NCBI GenBank assembly: GCA_002501485.1
Contig: DLTS01000035.1
Coordinates: forward strand, 1 to 12,596
Source: Acidimicrobiaceae bacterium UBA7830
GTDB taxonomy: Bacteria; Actinomycetota; Acidimicrobiia; Acidimicrobiales; Ilumatobacteraceae
Length of the DNA stretch: 12,596 nt
Direction: 5' to 3'
A program made the translations under genes and the position numbers. The first letter of the stretch is position 1, and the number at the start of each line of letters is the position of its first letter. Shown one piece after another: positions 6,786 through 12,596 of the stretch. Under the pieces are notes generated by a model. It was not told the origin of the DNA. It saw only the letters and a list, made by a program, of their open reading frames with translations, and ran no database searches.

Positions 6786-7133
6786 TCACTTCATTGGTGG
6801 CGGTGGCGGTCGATGCCAAACGGCGCGGGTCGGACGACAACAAAGATTGCCAGTATCGCTTTCCGTCATCAACGCCGATGTGTCGACGATCAGCGAGTGA
6901 TGGTCGAATTCACCGGAAGCAAACGGCGGGAATACCAGTGTTGCTGCTCCGGACACCTCGATATTCGATGACAGCCTTCTGCTTGCGGCAGAAAACATCG
7001 CCTCGCCAGATGGACTCCACGTTGGTGACAGCGACAGCACATGCGCCCCCGAGGGTCCACTTGTCACGACGAAACACCATCCGCATATCGCCACCGTGTT
7101 GGGCAATTCATCGATTGGCACCTCAATACTCAT
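6786..7133 (-). CDS. Pyridoxamine 5'-phosphate oxidase-like flavin split-barrel protein (small)
   Basis: 115 residues, a complete short version of the PNPOx-like family: an N-terminal MSIEVPIDELPNTVA, first strands WCFVVTSGPSGAHVLSLSP, GEAMFSAASRRLSSNI, ATLVFPP, HHSLIVDTSAL, and the closing CCRPTRAVWHRPPP. The pattern 'SLIVD...PTRAVxHRP' is typical of small actinobacterial members, which may bind FMN or F420; the reaction is not known. The gene is easy to miss because it lies between better-known neighbours. Its TGA precedes the phosphatase ATG by 5 nt, so the two are probably co-transcribed. The ATG at 7133 has a G-rich stretch (GGTGGGG) but also a TATGGT 6 nt upstream, so it may be leaderless. 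Confidence 0.72.
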   Translation of the reverse strand: MSIEVPIDELPNTVAICGWCFVVTSGPSGAHVLSLSPTWSPSGEAMFSAASRRLSSNIEVSGAATLVFPPFASGEFDHHSLIVDTSALMTESDTGNLCCRPTRAVWHRPPPPPMK

Positions 7134-7139
7134 CGCCCC

Positions 7140-7145
7140 ACCATA
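7140..7145 (-). promoter_or_regulatory. Candidate -10 element of the split-barrel/phosphatase operon
   Basis: On the minus strand TATGGT (TANNNT) ends 6 nt before the ATG at 7133. The arrangement matches leaderless actinobacterial promoters. No convincing -35 was found. The ~80 bp to the divergent ABC gene must hold both promoters. Confidence 0.35.
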
Positions 7146-7212
7146 GGTAAGAAAAGGGTTTCGCGCCGCTCTTTACTTGGACTCCGCCACAAACGAAGGC
7201 AGACTGCAAGAC

Positions 7213-7956
7213 GTGACCACTACAGAGACCCTCGCCGCTGCCGCTCGCATCGTGAATGGAACGAAAACCTACGGTGATGGCGATGCCGCTGTCACCGCGC
7301 TCCACGAAGTAAACGTCGAATTCGGGAGTGCCCGCTTCACTGCGATCATGGGCCCGAGCGGTTCAGGAAAGTCAACCTTGATGCATTGCATTGCCGGCCT
7401 CGACCGACTCACTTCGGGCGAGGCCTTCCTCGGTGACACCCTTCTTGCTGACCTTAAAGACAAAAAACTCACTGAACTGCGCCGATCTGAGGTCGGATTC
7501 ATCTTCCAGTCGTTCAACCTCGTGCCAACGCTCACCGCCGAAGAAAATATCAATCTTCCACTTTCACTCGGTGGCCGTAGCGGAGATCGCGAGTGGATCG
7601 ACACCGTCATCGACACCGTTGGTCTTCGTGACCGGCTTTCGCACCGCCCCAGCGAACTCTCTGGTGGACAGCAGCAACGCGTTGCAGTCGCTCGAGCTCT
7701 TGCAAGCCGGCCGACGATCATCTTCGCCGACGAACCGACCGGCAACCTTGACTCAAACTCAGGTAGCGAAGTGCTTGCATTCATGCGCCGCGCGGTCGAT
7801 GAATTTGGTCAAACCATCGTCATGGTCACCCACGATGCAAACGCCGCAGCTGCCGCAGATCGGGTGCTCTTTTTAAACGACGGCAAGATTGTTCATGACA
7901 TGTCAGAACCGACTGCTGAGCGCATTCTCGACATGATGAAATCGATCGGTAGCTGA
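7213..7956 (+). CDS. ABC transporter ATP-binding protein, MacB/LolD type
   Basis: 247 residues from GTG 7213. A TTG at 7177 would add 12 residues; neither start has a well-placed Shine-Dalgarno sequence, and the family's first strand begins only at ARIVNGTKTYG (11-21). Walker A GPSGSGKST (47-55), Q-loop FQSFNLVPTLTAEEN with Gln99, signature LSGGQQQR (149-156), Walker B IIFADEPTGNLD (169-180) and switch His207 in MVTHD are all intact. It therefore should hydrolyse ATP. The NLVPxLTAxEN and PTGNLDS signatures are typical of ATPases paired with FtsX/MacB permeases, and such a permease follows 5 nt downstream. In this class ATP hydrolysis drives conformational change in an extracytoplasmic domain to extrude or extract substrates such as lipids, lipoproteins or drugs. 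Confidence 0.95.
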   Translation: MTTTETLAAAARIVNGTKTYGDGDAAVTALHEVNVEFGSARFTAIMGPSGSGKSTLMHCIAGLDRLTSGEAFLGDTLLADLKDKKLTELRRSEVGFIFQSFNLVPTLTAEENINLPLSLGGRSGDREWIDTVIDTVGLRDRLSHRPSELSGGQQQRVAVARALASRPTIIFADEPTGNLDSNSGSEVLAFMRRAVDEFGQTIVMVTHDANAAAAADRVLFLNDGKIVHDMSEPTAERILDMMKSIGS

Positions 7957-7961
7957 CTCAA

Positions 7962-10505
7962 ATGATCAAACTTGCTCTGCGAGGCGCACGAGCGAACCTC
8001 GGGCGCCTCATTCTCACGCTGATCTCTGTTGTTCTTGGCGTCGCGTTTGTCTCCGGCTCATTTGTGTTGGCCGACAGCCTGCGTTCAATTTTTGATCAAG
8101 TGTCAGAAGACGCCTTTGCAGGAGTCGACGCCCAGGTGCGCGGTATTGAGAACGATATGAACTCCACCGACGGGGAGATACCGCGATTTGATGATGGGGT
8201 CATCAGCTCGATTGCCAAGCTACCCGAGGCTCAGTACACCGAAGGTGGCCTGTTCTCATTCGAACGGGCGTACACCATCGACAGCAATGACGAAGTCGTT
8301 AGACCCACTGGTCCTCCAGTCTTCACCGGCTCATGGGGAGGGCCCAGCCCAGTCTCCTCCTTCAGGATCCTCGATGGTGAACCACCAACCGCTCAGCAAG
8401 TGGTGATCGACCCTGTGCAAGCCGAACGCGGTGGGTTTGAAGTAGGCCAAGACATCACCATCAGCCTCCCATTCGGAGAGCCTGAAGTCTTCACGTTAAG
8501 TGGCACCATCGACTTCGGAGAGGGCGGCACAGGGGGTGCATTCTTCATTCTGTTTGACCTCCCGACAGCACAACGAGTGCTTGGATTACCTGGCCAAGTC
8601 GACTCTGTTGTTGTCGCAGCAGCTGACGGTGTCAGCCCCGACGAACTCGTCACCGCAATTTCAGCGGTTCTTCCCGACAACCTCGAGGCAGTCACCGGTG
8701 AAGTGGTCATCGGTGAGCAAAAAGAAGACTTCGGCTCATTCATCAACATCTTCGGCAACGTCTTGCTCGGCTTCGCAATCGTCGTGCTCTTCGTCAGCAC
8801 CTTCATCATCAACAACACATTTGCCACCCTCGTCGGCCAACGCACCCGAATGTTCGGCCTCATGCGCTCGATCGGCGCCAGCAGTAAACAGATCATGCAA
8901 ATGGTGTTCATCGAGGCCGGCTCGATTGGGCTCGCAGCGTCAGGTCTTGGTTTAGTCGGCGGTCTCGGTGTCGCCTCTGCCCTCAAACAGCTGTTCTCGT
9001 CGGCGGGCGGTGAATTCCCGGAAGGCCCGCTCGAAATTCGGACCAGAACGATCATCGTCGTCGTCATCGTCGGCATGGGAGTCACACTCGCATCGGCAAT
9101 CCTCCCGGCGCTTCGCGCCTCGCGGGTCACTCCCCTTGAAGCCTTCCGCTCTGGTGGAAAAACAGCACGGCCTCTCACCGTTCGCATTGCTGCAGGAAGC
9201 GCTGTTCTCCTCCCCGGTCTCATTCTTCTGGCGATCGGAATGTTTGGTAATCCTGGTGGAACCGCAGCAACACTCGCCTGCATCGGCATCGGCGGGGCAC
9301 TCACGTTTATCGGTGTCTCCATGCTCTCGGCAATGTTCGCCGGGGTAGTCGCCGGTTTCATCGGTCAACCGGTAGCGAAACTGCGCGGCGTGACAGGTCG
9401 AATCGCTCGAGGCAATGCGAGTCGAAACCCTCAGCGAACGAGTTCAACCGTGACCGCACTCATGATCGGGCTTGCACTCATCTCAGGAGTTGCAGTTCTC
9501 ACCAAATCAATTCTCGATAGTTTCGAAGAGGTCCTCAGCGAATCGATCTCTGCTGACCTGTGGGTTTTCGAATCAAACCAGCGCCTCGAATTTTCAGGTC
9601 TTCTTGTCGATCAACTTGCTGAGCTACCAGAAGTCGGTCAGGTCGCCGGATTCTCACCTACCGCCATTCGAATTGACGATGAGGTACTCACCGCAACTGG
9701 ATTTGACTCATCGACGGGCACGTCGGTTGTCAACATGGGCATTGTCGACGGGGTTGCTGAAATCGGTCGGGAAGGAATCGCCGTACTCGACACCGTTGCT
9801 GAAAAGCGACAACTTTCCATCGGTGATCAGGTCGACATCGAATTTGAAGATGGTTATGCCACGAGCCTGAACGTTCGAGGCATTTTTGACGATGCCTCGG
9901 TCATTGGGGCTGACTGGCTTATCGACCGCAGACTCACGACCGAACACCGCATTACAGATGGCATCACGTTTGCCGGGCTCACGTATGCAGATGGTGTTGA
10001 CCCCGCAGCCGGGCGAGCGGCGGTTGAAGCAACGACTTCATCTTTCCCACAGCTGAGTGTGCAAGACAACACCGAGTTCCAAGAGGAGGCCGAGGGGCAG
10101 ATCGCCCAACTTCAGATCGTCATCACCGCTCTTCTCGTTCTGTGTCTCGTCGTTGCGTTCTTTGGAATTGTTAACACCATGGTGCTTGCAGTGCTTGAAC
10201 GAACCCGTGAAATCGGTCTGCTTCGAGCCGTCGGTATGACGCGACGGCAATTGCAATCAAGCGTGCGATGGGAAGCGGCCATCATCAGCCTTTTTGGGGC
10301 CTTGCTCGGTGTTGTGCTGGGCTTGCTCCTCGGGTGGGCTGCGGTGATTGCGATTCCTGACTCATTCGTCAGCAAACTTGGAATCCCATGGGGACAGCTC
10401 ATTGTCTACGTGTTGGTAGGCGGCCTACTTGGGGTCATCGCTGCATGGTTCCCTGCCCGTCGCGCTGCTCGCCTCGATGTTCTCGAAGCCATTTCAACCC
10501 AGTAG
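7962..10505 (+). CDS. ABC transporter permease with two FtsX/MacB modules
   Basis: 847 residues with about ten membrane helices: 14-37, 263-290, 313-342, 361-385, 408-428, 435-466, 496-515, 715-742, 771-798 and 811-832. Each half has one N-terminal helix, a ~200-residue extracytoplasmic domain (about 38-262 and 516-714) and FtsX helices. The coupling sequences RTRMFGLMRSIGAS (294-307) and RTREIGLLRAVGMT (747-760) are the repeated cytoplasmic loop that contacts the ATPase. This duplicated architecture is common in actinobacterial MacB-like exporters of unknown cargo. The ATG follows the ATPase stop by 5 nt without a Shine-Dalgarno, indicating translational coupling. One ATPase dimer with one permease chain would make a complete transporter. 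Substrate not deducible. Confidence 0.94.
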   Translation: MIKLALRGARANLGRLILTLISVVLGVAFVSGSFVLADSLRSIFDQVSEDAFAGVDAQVRGIENDMNSTDGEIPRFDDGVISSIAKLPEAQYTEGGLFSFERAYTIDSNDEVVRPTGPPVFTGSWGGPSPVSSFRILDGEPPTAQQVVIDPVQAERGGFEVGQDITISLPFGEPEVFTLSGTIDFGEGGTGGAFFILFDLPTAQRVLGLPGQVDSVVVAAADGVSPDELVTAISAVLPDNLEAVTGEVVIGEQKEDFGSFINIFGNVLLGFAIVVLFVSTFIINNTFATLVGQRTRMFGLMRSIGASSKQIMQMVFIEAGSIGLAASGLGLVGGLGVASALKQLFSSAGGEFPEGPLEIRTRTIIVVVIVGMGVTLASAILPALRASRVTPLEAFRSGGKTARPLTVRIAAGSAVLLPGLILLAIGMFGNPGGTAATLACIGIGGALTFIGVSMLSAMFAGVVAGFIGQPVAKLRGVTGRIARGNASRNPQRTSSTVTALMIGLALISGVAVLTKSILDSFEEVLSESISADLWVFESNQRLEFSGLLVDQLAELPEVGQVAGFSPTAIRIDDEVLTATGFDSSTGTSVVNMGIVDGVAEIGREGIAVLDTVAEKRQLSIGDQVDIEFEDGYATSLNVRGIFDDASVIGADWLIDRRLTTEHRITDGITFAGLTYADGVDPAAGRAAVEATTSSFPQLSVQDNTEFQEEAEGQIAQLQIVITALLVLCLVVAFFGIVNTMVLAVLERTREIGLLRAVGMTRRQLQSSVRWEAAIISLFGALLGVVLGLLLGWAAVIAIPDSFVSKLGIPWGQLIVYVLVGGLLGVIAAWFPARRAARLDVLEAISTQ

Positions 10506-10513
10506 CGACGACC

Positions 10514-10915
10514 ATGGCTCTTGACCCACACCATTTGTCAGAGGATGCTCAGGAATTTCTTCGTGACTACGTCTTAGCGACCCTCACCACATTGCGAGCC
10601 GACGGTTCACCCCATGTGGTTCCCGTTGGATTCAGCTACGACATGTCGACCGCAACAGCAATGATTATTGCGGTCGATGGTTCTCAGAAGGTGGTGAACG
10701 CCGACCGCAACGGCCGTGCCGTGGTGAGCCAAGTCGACGGGCCACGATGGCTTTCATTCGAAGGAACGGTGCGAGTCTCTCGAGATCAGGAAGAGATAAG
10801 TGTTGCCGAAGAGCGCTACGCCAGTCGCTACCGGCAACCAGCTGAACGCGACGACCGAGTTGCAATCATCATCGATGTCGACCGGGTTCTTGGTCGGGTG
10901 CCCGAAGCTCGTTAG
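10514..10915 (+). CDS. PPOX-class (likely F420- or FMN-binding) split-barrel oxidoreductase
   Basis: 133 residues from the ATG at 10514, 8 nt after the permease stop; the frame is open further upstream only within the permease gene. The pattern YVLATLTTLRADGSPHVVPVGF (19-40), then IIAVDGSQKVVNADRNGRAVVSQ (51-73), WLSFEGTVRVS (79-89) and a C-terminal VAIIIDVDRVLGR is that of PPOX-class F420-dependent proteins (Rv1155-like). These bind F420 or flavin in a homodimeric split barrel and reduce or carry small molecules. It is probably in the same operon as the exporter, but whether the function is linked is not known. Its TAG interlocks with the TAA of the convergent gene (10912-10915). Confidence 0.87.
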   Translation: MALDPHHLSEDAQEFLRDYVLATLTTLRADGSPHVVPVGFSYDMSTATAMIIAVDGSQKVVNADRNGRAVVSQVDGPRWLSFEGTVRVSRDQEEISVAEERYASRYRQPAERDDRVAIIIDVDRVLGRVPEAR

Positions 10916-11745
10916 GACGGTTGCGCTCCGCCCGGGGGCGTGTCATCGAGCAGACGCCAGTCAAGACGGGTCTGGCATTTCGGACACCAATATAACGGGC
11001 GGTTATCTGATGGCGTGCTCGTCACCTCGATCGAATCACCGCACCGGTTGCACACGTGGCCGTTTCTCCCATACACCTCAAACGGCACGAGATTAACGAA
11101 TCCGTCGTCACCCAGAGCGTTGAGGTGTTCGTTCAAAATTCGCGATGCGTAGTTCACGAGCATGATGAGATCAGATCGGGCGATATCGCCAACGCGTGCC
11201 CACGGGCTCAAACGTGTTGCCCAAAGCGCCTCGGTTGCGTACACGTTGCCGAGACCTCGTACGACACGCGGATCGAGCAATGCCTCACGAATCCGGGTCG
11301 ACGGATCTGAGTGATGAAGAATTGCTCCAACGACGATTTCACGATCGACATCGGGATCAGAAAGGTCAGGCCCAACTCGACCCCGAGATGGGTGTCGATC
11401 GATGGGCTCTTTTCGGTAGGTCTCAACCTCAGCGGCATCAAAACACACTGCGACCCAATCCTCTGACTCGATCAGCGCTGCTGCGTCAGAATGCTTACGC
11501 CGCCAGCGGTCGCCAACGCGATACAGATCCCACGAGCCTGAACGTCGAAGGTTCGTGTGCAATACGAGGCCATCATCCCATGTGAACTCAAACTCACGGC
11601 CGTCGCATTCCACACGTTCAATCACCCGACCGACCCCTGGGGCCGGACCAGAGAGTTTGCGTGATGAGAAGCAAATTGTCTGCTGTCCGACCAGCGCAGT
11701 CCGCATCGCGCTTGCACTACGACGGATCGCGGACGACTCAATCAC
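10912..11745 (-). CDS. Fpg/Nei-fold DNA glycosylase homologue lacking the catalytic proline
   Basis: 277 residues from GTG 11745; an in-frame stop 24 nt upstream fixes the start. The fold is clear: EALLDPRVVRGLGNVYATEALW (155-175) is the helix-two-turn-helix with the DNA-contacting GNVY, VYGRNGHVCNRCG begins the zinc finger, and Cys232, Cys235, Cys254 and Cys257 would hold zinc (CX2C-X18-CX2C). LHTNLRRSGSW (62-72) matches the core-strand region. However, the enzyme family normally begins M-P-E, with Pro2 as the nucleophile. Here it is M-I-E-S-S, and the lysine of the usual RGK motif is Arg50 (DGREF). Some Fpg/Nei paralogues that begin M-I-E are known to me from other phyla, so this may be a variant subfamily. 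Either base-excision activity is lost or another residue serves. A -10-like TACTAT lies 7 nt upstream of the GTG. Confidence 0.85.
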   Translation of the reverse strand: MIESSAIRRSASAMRTALVGQQTICFSSRKLSGPAPGVGRVIERVECDGREFEFTWDDGLVLHTNLRRSGSWDLYRVGDRWRRKHSDAAALIESEDWVAVCFDAAEVETYRKEPIDRHPSRGRVGPDLSDPDVDREIVVGAILHHSDPSTRIREALLDPRVVRGLGNVYATEALWATRLSPWARVGDIARSDLIMLVNYASRILNEHLNALGDDGFVNLVPFEVYGRNGHVCNRCGDSIEVTSTPSDNRPLYWCPKCQTRLDWRLLDDTPPGGAQPS

Positions 11746-11752
11746 AAGCGAA

Positions 11753-11758
11753 ATAGTA
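11753..11758 (-). promoter_or_regulatory. Candidate -10 element of the Fpg/Nei-like gene
   Basis: On the minus strand TACTAT fits TANNNT and ends 7 nt before the GTG at 11745, so the mRNA may be leaderless. It lies in the 48-bp gap after the DUF4916 gene, giving the glycosylase homologue its own promoter. The gap also contains a 4-bp CGCG hairpin (11779-11791) with no T-run. Confidence 0.42.
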
Positions 11759-11793
11759 GATGTGCATTATCCCCGCAACGCGGATTTCGCGAG

Positions 11794-12351
11794 TTAGGGC
11801 AGTTGACCGACGTGCGCCAGAGCAAGCCGAATGAGACGGTCATGCCCACTTGTCATCTGTTGGCGGACCGCCTCTGAAACCGCTTCCTGCGGCGAGAACC
11901 ACGCCAGGTCAAGTGCCTTTTGAGTTGGCTGGCACTCGCCATCAACTGGTACGACGTAAGCAAGACTCACCGCATGTTGGCGCGGGTCGTAAAAGCCGCT
12001 GATGTCCGGGTCAGGGAAATACTCGACAACGGTGAATGGAGCCGGAGACACGGGGAGTCTGGGCAGTGCGAGTGGGCCGAGGTCTTTTTCACAGTGCCGC
12101 AACAATGCATCTCGCACCCTTTCGCTATACATCACCCTTCCCGAGATAAACGTGCGGGAAATATTTCCGTCTGGAGCAACCCGCAACAACATGCCAACCT
12201 CGGTGACGTTGCCGTTCGAATCAACTCTGACCGGCACCGCATCGACATACACAATCGGCATACGAGACCGAGTCACAGCCATGTCCTCTTCTGAGAGCCA
12301 GTCCACGTCGGTTTCGGTGTCGTTTGTCATCTCGATTTCGCTCACCGCCAC
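11794..12351 (-). CDS. DUF4916 / NUDIX-hydrolase-like protein with a degenerate Nudix box
   Basis: 185 residues from GTG 12351. Other in-frame starts are GTG 12345 and ATG 12330, and the family's conserved part begins only at WLSEEDMAVTRSRMPIVYVDAVPVRV (18-43), so the true start is open. EVGMLLRVAPDGNISRTFISG, SERVRDALLRHCEKDLGP, LPRLPVSPAPFTVVEYFPDP, DPRQHAVSLAYVVPV and ALDLAWFSPQEA match the actinobacterial DUF4916 family as I remember it. The Nudix box equivalent begins at Gly71 and runs to Gly92, but the REUXEEXG core reads RHCEKDLG. Most metal-binding glutamates are therefore missing, with only Asp90 acidic at the core. Nucleoside-diphosphate hydrolysis is doubtful; substrate unknown. 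It is divergent from the creatininase-family gene with 57 bp between starts. Confidence 0.82.
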   Translation of the reverse strand: MAVSEIEMTNDTETDVDWLSEEDMAVTRSRMPIVYVDAVPVRVDSNGNVTEVGMLLRVAPDGNISRTFISGRVMYSERVRDALLRHCEKDLGPLALPRLPVSPAPFTVVEYFPDPDISGFYDPRQHAVSLAYVVPVDGECQPTQKALDLAWFSPQEAVSEAVRQQMTSGHDRLIRLALAHVGQLP

Positions 12352-12408
12352 AGTTTCTCAGATTTCTGGCCTTCTTTGTGGACTTCGGCGATGCGTCATG
12401 ATGGAGGG

Positions 12409-12596
12409 ATGACATCGCGAGTGCGCCCCCATTCCCTTGGTGCTGCGCGGTGGAATGAACTCGATAAGGCGGTCACCTTGCTTATTCCCATCGGGTCATG
12501 CGAACAACACGGCCCTCACCTGCCACTCGATACGGACACCCAGATCGCTCTCGAGATTGCTCACCGTGCTGCCTCTCACATCGACGACTGTCTGGT
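12409..12596 (+). CDS. Creatininase-family protein, N-terminal part (MftE-like)
   Basis: The frame is open to the window end; only 62 full codons are visible. LLIPIGSCEQHGPHLPLDTDTQIALEIAHRAA is the N-terminal metal-binding segment of creatininase-family amidohydrolases, where the Glu, His and Asp of EQHGPHLPLDTD bind the metals. The SCEQHGPHLPLDTDT form is what I associate with MftE, the peptidase that releases the C-terminal VY dipeptide during mycofactocin maturation. Other creatininase members, such as creatinine amidohydrolase and the riboflavin/F420-pathway ArfB-like enzymes, share the motif, so MftE is a suggestion only. No mftA-, mftB- or mftC-like sequence is in this window. The start is uncertain: ATG 12409 directly abuts a GGAGGG, and ATG 12391 and GTG 12421 are in the same frame. 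Confidence 0.85.
   Translation, partial: MTSRVRPHSLGAARWNELDKAVTLLIPIGSCEQHGPHLPLDTDTQIALEIAHRAASHIDDCL

Noticed and set aside
9052..9075. Apparent trinucleotide (TCG/TCA) repeat
   Set aside because: It encodes the Ile/Val-rich membrane helix of the permease (about residues 364-370) and needs no other explanation.
8393..9361. Long open frame (322 codons) on the minus strand inside the permease gene
   Set aside because: It is antisense to a well-supported permease, is Pro/Thr/Ser/Met-rich with no domain pattern, and arises from the codon bias of the plus-strand gene.
10388..10513. Upstream extension of the PPOX gene frame into the permease gene
   Set aside because: The added residues are out-of-frame permease sequence; the family's N-terminus fits the ATG at 10514.

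Overview
The window reads as chromosomal DNA of a high-to-mid GC actinobacterium (roughly mid-50s % GC by eye). An Acidimicrobiia-type lineage is my best guess. The evidence is the gene content: an F420/FMN split-barrel (PPOX) protein, a DUF4916-type NUDIX relative, a sulfite-oxidase-like molybdoenzyme with N-terminal membrane helices, and a creatininase-family protein resembling MftE of mycofactocin loci. Frequent GTG starts and several genes that look leaderless fit the same group. No rRNA, tRNA, IS element, prophage or CRISPR array was seen.

Layout. 1-851 is the 3' end of a PEP-utilising enzyme. 852-1251 has no intact gene but holds, on the minus strand, a remnant (999-1123) that keeps only the two ends of an amidohydrolase gene. 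1252-1647 is a TIGR03792-like small protein, convergent with a TetR-family regulator (1694-2317, minus). The regulator is divergent from a membrane-anchored molybdopterin oxidoreductase (2458-3993). The 140-bp space between them carries two palindromes and candidate -10 elements on both strands. An enoyl-CoA isomerase-like crotonase (4060-4881) follows, and 4 nt later a lipoprotein of the class C beta-lactamase/serine hydrolase fold (4886-6238).

6262-7133 is a two-gene minus-strand operon: a small PNPOx-like split-barrel protein followed 5 nt later by a CX5R phosphatase. Divergent from it is a three-gene plus-strand operon: an ABC ATPase (7213-7956), a ten-helix MacB/FtsX-type permease (7962-10505) and a PPOX-class protein (10514-10915). 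The last gene meets, tail to tail with interlocked stop codons, a Fpg/Nei-fold DNA glycosylase homologue (10912-11745, minus) that lacks the catalytic N-terminal proline. Upstream of that on the same strand is a DUF4916/NUDIX-like gene (11794-12351), divergent from the start of the creatininase-family gene that runs off the window at 12596.

Nothing here is clearly a new multi-gene defence or mobile system. The items most worth a second look are the proline-less Fpg/Nei homologue, the end-to-end amidohydrolase deletion remnant, the palindromes between the TetR gene and the molybdoenzyme gene, and the repeated TANNNT-plus-6/7-nt start pattern that suggests leaderless transcription.
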